Shown here: in pieces, positions 7,967-17,037 of the stretch
Position numbering within the stretch: the first letter of the stretch is position 1
Layout of the letters: each line of letters starts with the position of its first letter
The notes under the pieces: model-generated
What the model was told of the DNA's origin: nothing
Seen by the model: the letters and a program-made list of their open reading frames with translations, nothing else
The model's database searches: none
Translations under genes and position numbers: made by a program
NCBI GenBank assembly: GCA_963824095.1
Contig: CAWGNS010000009.1
Coordinates: forward strand, 1,054,001-1,118,000
DNA from: JBBDWJ01 sp963824095
GTDB taxonomy: Bacteria; Acidobacteriota; Terriglobia; Bryobacterales; UBA6623
Length of the DNA: 64,000 nt
Direction of reading: 5' to 3'

Positions 7967-9178
7967 TTAGCGGTGGTCGATGAGTTGGTTCTCCCACATC
8001 TCTAGCGGGTGGTATTCTCCGCCCCAGTTGGCTCCGACGATGTCGATGTCTCCGTCGTTGCCGATGTCTCCCACGCGCAGGTTGTGCGAGCCGGTGGTAG
8101 AGAGTACCTGGCGCTTCCATTGGCTGCCGTCCTTGTAATAGACGCAGACACGGCGGCTTTTCGACTGGTGCATCTCGGCGGTGACCAGGTCGGGCTGGCC
8201 GTCGTTGTTCATGTCGGCAATCTTGAAGGTGTGGATGTGGCTGACCTCGGGATCGATGACGTGCTCCATCCATTTGCCGTTCACTGCGGCGCGGTTCACC
8301 GCGTCTGGCGGGGCTTCATACCACGCCAGGCGGCCCTCGCTTTCGGCCGGGGCGAACAGCAGGTCGAGGCGGCCGTCGCCGTTGACGTCGAGCGCGGTGA
8401 CCGAAACCTGCCGGGGCAGCGCGAGATCGACCGCGTGCTTGATCCAGACGTCGGCGGCGGCATCGGCCGGGTTTTCAAGCCAATAGCCGTTCTGGAGAAT
8501 ATCGGGCCGGCCGTCGTTGTTGACGTCAGCCACCCCCATCCCTTCGCCGTTTTGGAGCGCGGCCGGAATCGCGACGCGCGTGAACGAGCCGGGCTCTTTC
8601 TGTAGCCAGACAATCGTTTCGGCCTTGCGGGTCACGACGTCCAGGCGGCTGTCGCCGTCGAAGTCGCCGGTCTCGACGTCGTGGGCCCAGGTGCCCTGCT
8701 CGCCGATGAGATGCCGCTTCCAGTCGCCCGGCGTTTTGGGGTTGCCCGCCGGCCGCGGGTTCTCGAACCAGTAGACCTTCCCCTGCGGGCCGTCGGGCAC
8801 GATGATGTCGGGGTCGCCGTCGTTATCGACATCGCCGATCTGCATGTCGGTGGTGAACTCGTTCTCCGCCTGGGCGATAGTGGTTTTGGTCCATCCGGGG
8901 TAGGCGTACCAGGAGAGGCGGTTACCGGCGAAGATCACGTCCAGAAATCCGTCGCCATCGATGTCGCCCAGCCCCTTGCAGTCGCCGTGAAACGTCTCGC
9001 CCGCCGGAAAGTCCTCATCAATGAGGACGTGGTTAAACGGAACGTTGAATTTCGCGGGGGGTTCGGCGGCGGGCCCGGCCGAGCCCAGGCGTAGCGCGCC
9101 GAGCCCCAACGCCAGCAAGGCGGCCACCGAGCAGGCGGCCAGAACGCCGCGGCGGCCCAGCGGGCTATACCGTCTCAT
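7967..9178 (-). CDS. Secreted FG-GAP/VCBS repeat beta-propeller protein (paralogue)
   Basis: A 403-residue protein with an N-terminal basic stretch and hydrophobic segment (GVLAACSVAALLALGLGAL), probably a signal peptide or anchor. At least seven Asp-rich loops follow, among them DIDGDGFLDVIFAG, DVDNDGDPDIIV, DFDGDSRLDVV, DVNNDGRPDIL, DVNGDGRLDLL, DMNNDGQPDLV and DIGNDGDIDIV. These predict a calcium-binding beta-propeller with VYWFENPR/WLENP strands like those of the convergent neighbour. The start ATG is preceded by AGGAG about 11 bp upstream. Function is unknown; secreted binding or adhesion is plausible. Confidence 0.8.
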   Translation of the reverse strand: MRRYSPLGRRGVLAACSVAALLALGLGALRLGSAGPAAEPPAKFNVPFNHVLIDEDFPAGETFHGDCKGLGDIDGDGFLDVIFAGNRLSWYAYPGWTKTTIAQAENEFTTDMQIGDVDNDGDPDIIVPDGPQGKVYWFENPRPAGNPKTPGDWKRHLIGEQGTWAHDVETGDFDGDSRLDVVTRKAETIVWLQKEPGSFTRVAIPAALQNGEGMGVADVNNDGRPDILQNGYWLENPADAAADVWIKHAVDLALPRQVSVTALDVNGDGRLDLLFAPAESEGRLAWYEAPPDAVNRAAVNGKWMEHVIDPEVSHIHTFKIADMNNDGQPDLVTAEMHQSKSRRVCVYYKDGSQWKRQVLSTTGSHNLRVGDIGNDGDIDIVGANWGGEYHPLEMWENQLIDHR

Positions 9179-9421
9179 GTGGCTCGCTTCTCCTTGCTTC
9201 CTATTCCTTCCACAATCTTGGCCGTTCCTTCCCCAACTCTGGCGGGCGGCGATTTCCTCTCCATTGTCTATCTTCCCGGCCGGGCGGCCAACCCGAAAAC
9301 GGCGTAGTTGGGCTCTGCTCTATTTGGCTCGGGGTAAAGTTTTTTGTCAGTAGATACTTGCATTCGTACGAGCTGGTCGGTAGGATAGATGGGTAGTACA
9401 AAAAACTGACTGACTAGTTCA

Positions 9422-10039
9422 ATGAGCGACCCTGACGTCCGTACCAAGCACGAGGTAGTGACCGAATTCCGCTGTTCCGAGATTGTTCGGGCGGCGAGGA
9501 AAGTGTTCTCCAGGAAGGACTTCCGGGACGCCACGGTCGATGAAATCGCGGAGGTCGCCGGGCTGGCCAAAGGCACCGTCTACCAGTATTTCCCCTCCAA
9601 GCAGGAGATTTTCCTGGCCGCGCTGCGGTTGGGGATTCACGAGCTGATCGAGCTCACCCGGGGCCGGATGGAGCAAGCCGATGGAATTCAAGCAAAACTT
9701 AAAGCTTTTGTTTGTACGCGATTGGAATATCTCGAAGAGAACCGTGATTTCTTTAACGCTTACCATGCTTGGTTTGGCACCATCACGCACCCGGCGTCGT
9801 TGAACGCGGAGTTACGCGAGCTCTACCAGGCGCAGTTGGAGTATCTGGGCGAAATGCTGCGCCAGGCGGCCGGGCGCGGCGAACTCGAGACGGCCTCGGT
9901 TGATACGGCGGCGAGCGCGATCTACGAGGCGACGCGCGGCTTGATGCTGCGGCGGGTGCTGGGCTGGTCGAAGTCCACCGTGGACGAGGATATCGAAGCG
10001 TTGACCGCGATCCTCTGGAAAGGGATCGGAGCGCGATGA
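9422..10039 (+). CDS. TetR/AcrR-family transcriptional regulator of the efflux operon
   Basis: A 205-residue regulator. The N-terminal helix-turn-helix is at about residues 38-57 (ATVDEIAEVAGLAKGTVYQY, followed by FPSKQEIF), a canonical TetR motif. The C-terminal half is an all-helical ligand domain. The gene is the first of the operon and its TGA overlaps the ATG of the TolC gene (ATGA), so it probably represses its own operon and responds to a toxic compound pumped by it. The DNA just before the start has ACTGACTGACTAGT-type repeats at about 9404-9418 that could be the operator. Confidence 0.92.
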   Translation: MSDPDVRTKHEVVTEFRCSEIVRAARKVFSRKDFRDATVDEIAEVAGLAKGTVYQYFPSKQEIFLAALRLGIHELIELTRGRMEQADGIQAKLKAFVCTRLEYLEENRDFFNAYHAWFGTITHPASLNAELRELYQAQLEYLGEMLRQAAGRGELETASVDTAASAIYEATRGLMLRRVLGWSKSTVDEDIEALTAILWKGIGAR

Positions 10040-11478
10040 AGATGCAAATAGCTCGAATGGCGGCGGTTGCGCTAGGCGGCATGGCACTGTGCTGCATGGG
10101 ACTGGGCGGCGTGGCCCTGGCACAGGCGCCCGGCGGAGGCATGTCGAGCGACCTGTCGAACAGCCCGTTTCTGGGCGCGGTGCCCGAGGGCGAAGCGACG
10201 GCGGAGCCGCTGGCGTTGTCGCTGCAGGATGCGATCCAGCTCGGGTTGCGGCGGAACCTGGGCGCGGTGCTCAGCAGCCAGGGCGAGCGCGCCGCGCGCG
10301 GCCAACGGCTGGTGGCGCTGAGCAAGCTGCTTCCCGAGGTGCGGGCGCTGGTGCGGGAGTCTTCGCAGCAGAGTAACCTGGCGGCGTTCGGGTTTTCGGG
10401 ATTTCCGGGAATCCAGCAGATTGTCGGCCCGTTCGGCGTGTTCGACGCGCGCGGCGCGTTGTCGCAGACGATTTTGGACTTCAGCTCGCTGAACGATTCG
10501 CGGGCCAGCGTGCAGACGCACCAAGCGGCGCAGTTTTCCTACCAGGACGCCCGCGAGACGGTGGTGCTGGTGGTGACCTCGCTCTACATGCAGGCGGTGT
10601 CGGGCGAAAGCCGCATCGCGGCGGGAGAGGCGCAGGTGTCGCTGGCCGACGCCGCCTTCCAGCAGGCCACCGACCGCAAGAACGCCGGACTGCTGCCGGC
10701 GATCGACGTGTTGCGGGCGCAGGTCGAGTTGCAGGCGCAGCGGCAGCGGCTGATCGCCTTCCAGAACGACTTCGAGAAAGAGAAGCTGCAACTGGCGCGC
10801 GCGGTGGGCCTGCCGGTGGGCCAGCAGCTCGATCTCAGCGACAAGCTGCCCTATAGCGAGGCCGAGCCGGTGCGCTTCGAGGACGCCCTGACGCAGGCCT
10901 ATCAGACGCGCATGGATTACCGCAGCCTGGAATCGAAGGTGCTGGCGGCCGAACTGCGCGTCAAGGCCAGGCATTCCGAGCGCCTGCCCTCGCTTTCGTT
11001 TCAGGGCGACTACGGCACGCTGGGGCCGACGCCGGCCAATTCGCACGGCACCTTCACCGCCGCGGTGAATCTCGACATTCCGGTCTACACCGGCGGCAAG
11101 GTGAAGGGGGAAACGCTCGAGGCCGAGGCGGCGGTCGAGCAGCAGAAAGCGCAACTGGCGGATTTGCGTTCACGCATCGGTTTTGAGATTCGCAGCGCCA
11201 TGCTCGATCTCAATGCCGCCGCCGAGCAGGTGGACGTCAACCGCAGCGCGGTCGATTTGGCCCGCCAGCAGGAAGAGCAGGCGCGCGACCGCTTCGCGGC
11301 GGGGGTCACCGACAACCTCGAAGTGGTGCAGGCGCAGGAAGCGCTGGCGGCCGCCAACGAGAGCTACATCAATAGCCTGTACTCCTACAACCTGGCGAAG
11401 GCTTCGCTGGCGCGGGCGATGGGCGGCATCGAGGAGAACATCAGCCGCTGGCTGACGGGAGAACAACATGGCCAATAG
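10036..11478 (+). CDS. TolC-family outer-membrane efflux channel
   Basis: A 480-residue outer-membrane factor with a signal peptide (MKMQIARMAAVALGGMALCC and onward to ALAQA). Two repeated OEP halves are visible, each with long amphipathic coiled helices, for example residues 170-260 (AGEAQVSLADAAFQQATDRK) and 370-460 (AAEQVDVNRSAVDLARQQEE). GLLPAIDVLRAQVELQAQRQ and GVTDNLEVVQAQEALAAANE are typical TolC helices. It starts in the ATGA overlap with the TetR gene and its 3' end overlaps the HlyD gene by 11 bp. It should form the exit duct for the EmrAB-type pump encoded downstream. Confidence 0.93.
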   Translation: MKMQIARMAAVALGGMALCCMGLGGVALAQAPGGGMSSDLSNSPFLGAVPEGEATAEPLALSLQDAIQLGLRRNLGAVLSSQGERAARGQRLVALSKLLPEVRALVRESSQQSNLAAFGFSGFPGIQQIVGPFGVFDARGALSQTILDFSSLNDSRASVQTHQAAQFSYQDARETVVLVVTSLYMQAVSGESRIAAGEAQVSLADAAFQQATDRKNAGLLPAIDVLRAQVELQAQRQRLIAFQNDFEKEKLQLARAVGLPVGQQLDLSDKLPYSEAEPVRFEDALTQAYQTRMDYRSLESKVLAAELRVKARHSERLPSLSFQGDYGTLGPTPANSHGTFTAAVNLDIPVYTGGKVKGETLEAEAAVEQQKAQLADLRSRIGFEIRSAMLDLNAAAEQVDVNRSAVDLARQQEEQARDRFAAGVTDNLEVVQAQEALAAANESYINSLYSYNLAKASLARAMGGIEENISRWLTGEQHGQ

Positions 11479-12787
11479 GATCGTCTCCCCGGAAAACGAG
11501 TTGGTCGCCGGCGCGGAAAAAACAAACGGCATGGAAGACAAGCAGACAGTGCGAACCGAATCGGCCGAGCCGAAGAAAGGCGGATCGCGAAGGCGATGGC
11601 TGTTGGGCGCGGTGGTGCTGGCGGCGATCGCGGCGGTGAGCTGGTATTGGTACAGCACGATAGGGCTGGAGCGCACCGACGACGCGCAGATCGACGGGCG
11701 GATCCACGCCGTCGCTGCGCGGGTCGGCGGCACGGTGCTGCAGGTGCACGTCGAGAACAACCAGTTCGTCGAGGCGGGAACGGTGCTGGTGGAGATCGAT
11801 CAGCGCGACTACCAGGTGGCGGTCGACCAGGCCCAGGCCGACCTGAATGAAACCAAGGCCGACCTGCTGGCCAGCCAGTCGCAGATACCGATCGTAACGC
11901 GCACCAGCGCGAGCCAGCTCAGCGGCGCACAGGCGTCGGTCGAAGAAGCGCAAGCCAGCGTGACCACCGCGCAGGAGCAGGTGGTCGCCGCCGAGGCGCA
12001 GTTGCGTTCGGCCGAAGCGATGGTGCGGCAGGCGCGCTCCAACCACGAAACGGCGGCGCGCGACCTGGAGCGCTACAAGAGCCTGATCACCAAAGAGGAG
12101 ATCTCGCAACAGCAGTTCGATATGGCAACGTCGGCGGCCAACTCCTCGGAGGCGCGGCTGGAAGGGGCGCAAGCGCAATTACAGGTGGCGCAGCAGGGCA
12201 TCTCTGTGGCGCGCAGCCAACTCGCCGAGCAGCGCGCGCGGCTGGCCAAGGCCGAGGCCGACGTGCAGGCGGCGCACACCGGTCCGCAGCAGGTGGCCGC
12301 CTCGAAAGCCCACGCCGAATCGACCTCGGCGACGGTGATGCGCAAGCAGGCCGACCTCGAGCAGGCGCGGCTCAATCTGGGCTACACCGTGGTGAAGGCC
12401 CCCGTGAGCGGCATCGTAAGCCAGCGCGGCGTCGAGACCGGCCAGATCGTGCAGGCCGGCCAGCCGTTGATGGCGGTGGTTCCGCTCGACGAGATCTGGG
12501 TGACGGCGAATTTCAAAGAGAGCCAGCTCGCCAACATGAAGCCGGGGCAGCCCGCCGAGATCAAGGTCGACGCCTACGGCGGCAAGAAATACAAAGGCCA
12601 CGTCGATAGCATCGCCGCCGCAACCGGCGCGCGCTTCAGCCTGCTGCCGCCCGAGAACGCCACCGGAAACTACGTCAAGGTCGTGCAACGCATTCCGGTC
12701 AAGATCCTGATCGACAAGGACCAGGACCCCGACCACGTATTGCGGCCGGGCATGTCGGTCGAACCGACGGTCGATACCAACCAGTAA
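11468..12787 (+). CDS. HlyD/EmrA-family membrane fusion protein
   Basis: A 439-residue periplasmic adaptor. Residues 44-62 form one transmembrane helix, followed by RTDDAQIDGRIHAVAARVGG, the conserved opening of EmrA barrel-sandwich domains. A long Ala/Glu/Gln-rich coiled-coil hairpin runs from about 120 to 300, then the second half of the lipoyl-like domain (VVKAPVSGIVSQRGVETGQ) and a beta-barrel (DEIWVTANFKESQL). The start ATG lies inside the end of the TolC gene, so the two are translationally coupled. It should link the EmrB carrier to TolC. Confidence 0.94.
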   Translation: MANRIVSPENELVAGAEKTNGMEDKQTVRTESAEPKKGGSRRRWLLGAVVLAAIAAVSWYWYSTIGLERTDDAQIDGRIHAVAARVGGTVLQVHVENNQFVEAGTVLVEIDQRDYQVAVDQAQADLNETKADLLASQSQIPIVTRTSASQLSGAQASVEEAQASVTTAQEQVVAAEAQLRSAEAMVRQARSNHETAARDLERYKSLITKEEISQQQFDMATSAANSSEARLEGAQAQLQVAQQGISVARSQLAEQRARLAKAEADVQAAHTGPQQVAASKAHAESTSATVMRKQADLEQARLNLGYTVVKAPVSGIVSQRGVETGQIVQAGQPLMAVVPLDEIWVTANFKESQLANMKPGQPAEIKVDAYGGKKYKGHVDSIAAATGARFSLLPPENATGNYVKVVQRIPVKILIDKDQDPDHVLRPGMSVEPTVDTNQ

Positions 12788-12840
12788 GTCTGGATCGCAG
12801 GGACAGTCCCCGCGCTTTCTTGCGGCGGCGATGAGGAGCT

Positions 12841-13461
12841 ATGTTTCGTGTCGTAACGGTGGGGCGTGAATTCGGCAGCGGCGGAGCCGCGATCGCGCGG
12901 CAGGTAGCCCAGCGGCTGAGCTGGAAACTGCTCGACGGCGCGCTGGTGCGCGACGTCGCGGCGCGGGCGAAGATCGACCCCGACCTGGCGCGGAAATACG
13001 ACGAAGCGGTCGACCCGTGGCTGCATCGCGTCAGCCGGGCGGCGCTGTGGCAGGGCGCCTTCGAGGGGGTCGCCTCGGTCGGCGAAGGCGATTTCCTGGA
13101 CGCCGAAACCATGGCGCGGCTGGCGGCGACGCTGATCGAGCAGGCCCACGCCGAAGGCAACTGCGTCATCGTCGGACGCGGCGGCCAATGCGTGCTGCAA
13201 AACCGCCCGGATGCTTTCCACGTGTATATCTACGCGCCCTGGAGCGAGAGAGTGGCGCGCGTGCGGGCTCGCGCTCCAGGGCTGGCGGATCCCGAAGAGC
13301 ATATCCGCTCGGTGGACCGCACGCGTTCGGAATATGTGCGGCGCAACTACGGCTGCTCGTGGGCCGATCCGCACCTTTATCACCTGCTGATCAGCTCGCA
13401 GTTGGGGGAAGGGCCGGCCGCGTCGCTGATTGCCGCCGCGGTGGCTTCGGTCAAGCCCTGA
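12841..13461 (+). CDS. Cytidylate kinase-like family protein
   Basis: A 206-residue P-loop protein. The N-terminus VVTVGREFGSGGAAIARQVA (residues 4-23) is the glycine-rich loop of the cytidylate kinase-like family (PF13189 type), distinct from classical Cmk. Further family features are LLDGALV, VIVGRGGQCVL with its small-residue strand and an Arg-rich lid (RVARVRARAPG). It sits between the HlyD gene (53 bp upstream) and the EmrB gene (113 bp downstream), all on the same strand. The substrate of the family is not known and the link to efflux is unexplained. Nucleotide sensing or phosphorylation of a drug-like molecule is speculation. Confidence 0.85.
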   Translation: MFRVVTVGREFGSGGAAIARQVAQRLSWKLLDGALVRDVAARAKIDPDLARKYDEAVDPWLHRVSRAALWQGAFEGVASVGEGDFLDAETMARLAATLIEQAHAEGNCVIVGRGGQCVLQNRPDAFHVYIYAPWSERVARVRARAPGLADPEEHIRSVDRTRSEYVRRNYGCSWADPHLYHLLISSQLGEGPAASLIAAAVASVKP

Positions 13462-13573
13462 ATGCGCCGGCCGCGGGCGATTGGCGGAGTCCCCGGGGCG
13501 TCCGCTTTCGTTGCATCGATCGCCGAGTTGTTCGAGTCCGTTAGGCGGCAGCGCCTGAGCTGAGTCGGTTCCC

Positions 13574-15151
13574 ATGAGTGCAGCTTCCCCAACCCTTCCG
13601 GTGGACGATCGCCCCGCGGTGAACCCGTGGATCGTGGCGGTGGCCGTCATGTTCGGCACGTTCATGGAGGTGCTCGACACGACGGTGGTGAACGTTTCCC
13701 TGCCGCACATCGCGGGCAGCCTTTCCTCCACCGTGAACGAAGCGACCTGGGCGCTGACGTCCTACCTGGTCGCCAACGCCATCATCCTGCCGATCACCGG
13801 CTGGCTGGCCAATTTTTTCGGCCGCAAGCGCCTGCTGATCATGTCGGTGGTGGGCTTCACGGCGGCGTCGTTCGTGTGCGGGCTGGCCCCGACGCTGGGC
13901 GTGCTGATCGTGTTCCGGATCTTGCAGGGCATGGCCGGCGGCGCGCTGCAGCCGCTCTCGCAGGCGGTGCTGCTGGAGGCGTTTCCGCCCGACCAGCGCG
14001 GCCGCGCCATGGGATTTTGGGGGCTCGGCATCGTTGTCGCGCCGATCCTGGGGCCGGTGCTGGGCGGCTGGCTCACCGACAGTTATAGCTGGCGTTGGGT
14101 GTTCTACATCAACATCCCGGTTGGCGTCGCCTCGATCGTGATGACCAAGCTGTTCGTCTTCGACCCGCCCTACATTCAACGCAGCCGGGCCGGCGTCGAT
14201 TACTGGGGCATCGGCATGCTCGCGGTCGGCATCGGCAGCTTGCAGTTCGTGCTCGACAAGGGCCAGCAGGAGGATTGGTTCGCGAGCGTCTGGATCACGG
14301 CCCTGCTGCTGATCGCGCTGGGCACGCTGATCTTCTTCGTCTTCTATGAGCTGCGCATCAAAGCGCCGGTGGTGAATCTGCGCGCCTTCAAGGACCGCAC
14401 GTTTGCGACCGGCACGGGGCTGATGACCGTGCTCGGGTTCGTGCTCTACGGCAGCCTGGTGCTGCTGCCGATCTGGTTGCAGACCTTGCTCGGCTACCCG
14501 TCGCTGCAGGCCGGGATCGCGCTGGCGCCACGCGGACTGGGGTCGTTTATCGCGATGCCGCTGGTCGGCGCGATGCTCGCCAATTTCGACGCCCGCAAAT
14601 TTCTGGCATCGGGTCTGCTGATCGCCTCGTTTACGCTGTGGCAGTTTTCGCAGCTCAGTTTGCACGCGGGGTATTGGGATTTCTTCTGGCCGCAGTTCGT
14701 GCAGGGACTCTCTCTGGCGTTTCTGTTCGTGCCGTTGACCACCATCACCATGGGGTCGATTCCCAAGGAGCAGATGGGCAACGCCACCAGTATCTTCAAC
14801 GTGCTGCGCAATCTGGGCGGCAGCATGGGTATTGCGGCCACCACGACCATGGTCGAGCGGCTGCAGCAGGCGCACACCACCGATCTGGTCAGCCACATCA
14901 CGCCCTACAGCGTGCGCGCCGGGCGGGCGCTGGAGGGCATGCAGCAACTGATGCAGTCGCACGGAGTTCCGGCGGCGACGGCGGCCAAGCAGGCGTATGC
15001 GGCGATGTTCGGCGCGGTGCAGCAGCAAGCGGCGATCCTTTCCTTCCTCGACGTCTTTCGCTATCTCGCGCTTTTGTTCGTGATGATGGTGCCGCTGGTT
15101 TTGTTGATGCGGAAACCGGAGAAGTCGGCGGCGGCCACGGCGGCTCACTAG
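13574..15151 (+). CDS. EmrB/QacA-type MFS drug efflux transporter (DHA2, 14 TM)
   Basis: A 525-residue inner-membrane proton antiporter. MFGTFMEVLDTTVVNVSLPH near the N-terminus is the DHA2 motif D1, and GRKRLL is motif A. The motif C helix reads GIVVAPILGPVLGGWLTDSY (about residues 155-174), diagnostic of antiporters. About 14 hydrophobic segments are visible. It is the last gene of the TetR-TolC-HlyD-kinase-EmrB unit, so a complete tripartite EmrAB-TolC pump is encoded in one operon. The substrate is unknown; hydrophobic toxins are usual. Confidence 0.94.
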   Translation: MSAASPTLPVDDRPAVNPWIVAVAVMFGTFMEVLDTTVVNVSLPHIAGSLSSTVNEATWALTSYLVANAIILPITGWLANFFGRKRLLIMSVVGFTAASFVCGLAPTLGVLIVFRILQGMAGGALQPLSQAVLLEAFPPDQRGRAMGFWGLGIVVAPILGPVLGGWLTDSYSWRWVFYINIPVGVASIVMTKLFVFDPPYIQRSRAGVDYWGIGMLAVGIGSLQFVLDKGQQEDWFASVWITALLLIALGTLIFFVFYELRIKAPVVNLRAFKDRTFATGTGLMTVLGFVLYGSLVLLPIWLQTLLGYPSLQAGIALAPRGLGSFIAMPLVGAMLANFDARKFLASGLLIASFTLWQFSQLSLHAGYWDFFWPQFVQGLSLAFLFVPLTTITMGSIPKEQMGNATSIFNVLRNLGGSMGIAATTTMVERLQQAHTTDLVSHITPYSVRAGRALEGMQQLMQSHGVPAATAAKQAYAAMFGAVQQQAAILSFLDVFRYLALLFVMMVPLVLLMRKPEKSAAATAAH

Positions 15152-15455
15152 TTTTTTGTTGGTTTTTTGGGTTGAGCGGTCCAAAGCTGACGCCCGGGCA
15201 CTCCGGCCGGCCCTCGCAGCACCCGAAGCCGGACCCACCGCCCGTGGTGTGAACTTCCAGGTTTGCCGCGTCGCGATTCGTCGCGACGTAGGGCCCCGGA
15301 CCTCAACCGCAAGAGGAAACTAAAAACTGCCGCCACCCGAGTGCCGGCTGGGCTTCGGGTGGGGGAGGCACTAAACTAGAAACAGGCAAAATGTACAGCA
15401 CCATCCCCAGGGGCACAAGCATTCGTGGCACCGGCAGCAGCCGGCGAGCTTCGCG
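15152..15455. repeat. Intergenic region with R2 dispersed repeat and a GC-rich hairpin
   Basis: The 304-bp gap holds an R2 repeat at 15243-15300 (GTGAACTTCCAGGTTTGCCG, then TCGCGATTCGTCGCGA). Related copies lie near 22876 and 61091. A hairpin with perfect 8-bp arms (CCACCCGA at 15333-15340, TCGGGTGG at 15355-15362) follows. It lacks a U-tract, so terminator activity for the emrB gene is uncertain. No cobalamin riboswitch signature was recognised ahead of the BluB-like gene. Confidence 0.5.
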
Positions 15456-16172
15456 ATGAGCGCGGCCGACAAGGGCTTCTCCGAGGCGGAGCGGGAGGCG
15501 GTCTATCGGGCGATTCGCGAGCGGCGGGATGTGCGCTCTCAGTTTTTGCCGCAGCCGATTCCCGCCGGGATCCTGGCGCGTTTGCTGCAAGCCGCGCACC
15601 ATGCTCCTTCGGTGGGCTTTATGCAGCCCTGGGACTTCATCGTCATCGACAGCGTCGAGATCCGGCGCGACATCAAGACGATCTTCGAGCGCGAAAACCA
15701 GAAAGCCGCCGCGAACTATACGGGCGAGCGGGCCGCTCTCTACCGCGGGCTGAAGCTCGAAGGACTGCTCGAGAGCGCTATCAACCTCTGCATCACCTGC
15801 GACCGCAGCCGCGGCGGTCCGCACGTCCTGGGACGCAACTCCATCATCGAAACGGATCTGTTCAGCGTTTGCCTGGGGGTGCAGAACCTGTGGCTTGCGG
15901 CGCGAGCCGAAGGGATCGGCGTCGGCTGGGTGAGTATTCTCGACCCCGGCCAACTGGCCGAGAAGCTCCAGCTTCCCGACGCAGTGTGTCCGGTGGCGTA
16001 TCTTTGCCTGGGCTATGTCAGCGAGTTCCTCGCCGCGCCGGAGTTGGAAGCCAAGGGCTGGCGCTCGCGGCTGCCGCTTCCACAACTGGTCCACCGCAAT
16101 GTTTGGGGCCAGCGCTGGGAAGACGCGCCGCTGGACGAGGCTTTGCGGGAGCAGGATCCGAACCGGAAGTAG
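15456..16172 (+). CDS. bluB: BluB-type 5,6-dimethylbenzimidazole synthase (nitroreductase fold)
   Basis: A 238-residue flavoprotein of the nitroreductase superfamily. BluB breaks down FMNH2 with O2 to make dimethylbenzimidazole, the lower ligand of vitamin B12. Typical BluB segments are FSEAEREAVYRAIRERRDVR (with the Asp equivalent to the catalytic one at residue 25), HHAPSVGFMQPWDFIVI, the CDRSRGGPHVLGR loop and GVGWVSILDP, which holds the conserved Ser. Start: ATG right after a Gly/Ala-rich upstream stretch; the ribosome-binding site is weak. No other cobalamin genes are nearby. General nitroreductase activity is the main alternative. Confidence 0.88.
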   Translation: MSAADKGFSEAEREAVYRAIRERRDVRSQFLPQPIPAGILARLLQAAHHAPSVGFMQPWDFIVIDSVEIRRDIKTIFERENQKAAANYTGERAALYRGLKLEGLLESAINLCITCDRSRGGPHVLGRNSIIETDLFSVCLGVQNLWLAARAEGIGVGWVSILDPGQLAEKLQLPDAVCPVAYLCLGYVSEFLAAPELEAKGWRSRLPLPQLVHRNVWGQRWEDAPLDEALREQDPNRK

Positions 16173-16200
16173 TGCCTGTCCCCCTCCAGCAGCGCTGTGT

Positions 16201-17037
16201 TCAGGATGCTTTTCGGGGTGGCCCCTCGATTGCGGAGAGGCCGGCCGAGAGCGATTGGGCGGCTTTGGCGAGCGCCTTGAGCAATTGCTGCTTCTGATCG
16301 TCGCGCACCACCCGCATGATAGGGATCGAAATGCTGATGGCGGCGATGGCGACGTTGTCGTGGGTCAGCACGGGCGCGCCGAAGCAGCAGCCCTGCAGGT
16401 GAGACTCCTCGGCCTCGGTCGCGTGGCCTTTGGCGCGGATGCTGTCGAACTCGGCGCGCAGCTTGCGTTCGTCGGTGATGGTATGCGGCGTGAACTGGTG
16501 AATGCCGTAGCTGCGCAGCAATCGTTCGCGGCGCTCTTCCTGCTGAAACGCCGTGATCGCTTTGCCCAGCGAACTGGCGTGCGGCGGGATGATGCGGCCC
16601 ACGGTGTTGCCCATGCGGATCATCTGCGGGCTTTCGACCACCGCGACGACTTCGATGTGGTTGTCGAACAGCACCGCCAGGCTGGCGGTCTCGCGAAACT
16701 CCCGCACCAGGTCTTTGAGCACGGGCTCGGCGGCGTCGATCAGGCGGTTCACGTATTGCGCCGGGATCAACGCGCGGGCGTCGGCGGATAACGAATAGAG
16801 CCCCAACTCGTTGCGGACGACGTAGCCGGCGGCGTCGAGCGTTCGCAGCAGCCGGAACAGCGAGGTCTTGGCGCCGCCCACGCGCTGCGTCAACTCGTGC
16901 AGCGAAAGCGGCTTTTCAGTGCGTTTCAGGTACCCCAGGATGTCGAGCGCCTTGCCGACGGCCCGCGAAAAATAGCGGTCTTGCTGGGCCTTTTCCGGCT
17001 TTCCGTTGCGAGCGGCTTTGGCTCGTGGTCTAGGCAA
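16201..17037 (-). CDS. IclR-family transcriptional regulator
   Basis: A 278-residue regulator. The winged helix-turn-helix spans about residues 25-85 (AVGKALDILGYLKRTEKPLS, then LFRLLRTLDAAGYV). The C-terminal effector domain includes RIIPPHASSLGKAITAF and GCCFGAPVLTHDNVAIAAIS, both standard IclR motifs. The frame starts with TTG preceded by GAGGTGGGAG, an acceptable ribosome-binding site. It converges with the bluB-like gene (28-bp gap). Its target is unknown; IclR proteins usually control catabolic genes. Confidence 0.92.
   Translation of the reverse strand: MPRPRAKAARNGKPEKAQQDRYFSRAVGKALDILGYLKRTEKPLSLHELTQRVGGAKTSLFRLLRTLDAAGYVVRNELGLYSLSADARALIPAQYVNRLIDAAEPVLKDLVREFRETASLAVLFDNHIEVVAVVESPQMIRMGNTVGRIIPPHASSLGKAITAFQQEERRERLLRSYGIHQFTPHTITDERKLRAEFDSIRAKGHATEAEESHLQGCCFGAPVLTHDNVAIAAISISIPIMRVVRDDQKQQLLKALAKAAQSLSAGLSAIEGPPRKAS

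Noticed and set aside
13541..15238. 565-residue minus-strand frame opposite the EmrB gene
   Set aside because: Composition is Arg/His/Gln-rich low complexity without domains, while the plus frame is a typical 14-helix MFS transporter.
15152..15455. Cobalamin riboswitch ahead of the BluB-like gene
   Set aside because: No B12-box-like core or the usual long-range pairing segments could be found; the gap holds a dispersed repeat and a simple hairpin.
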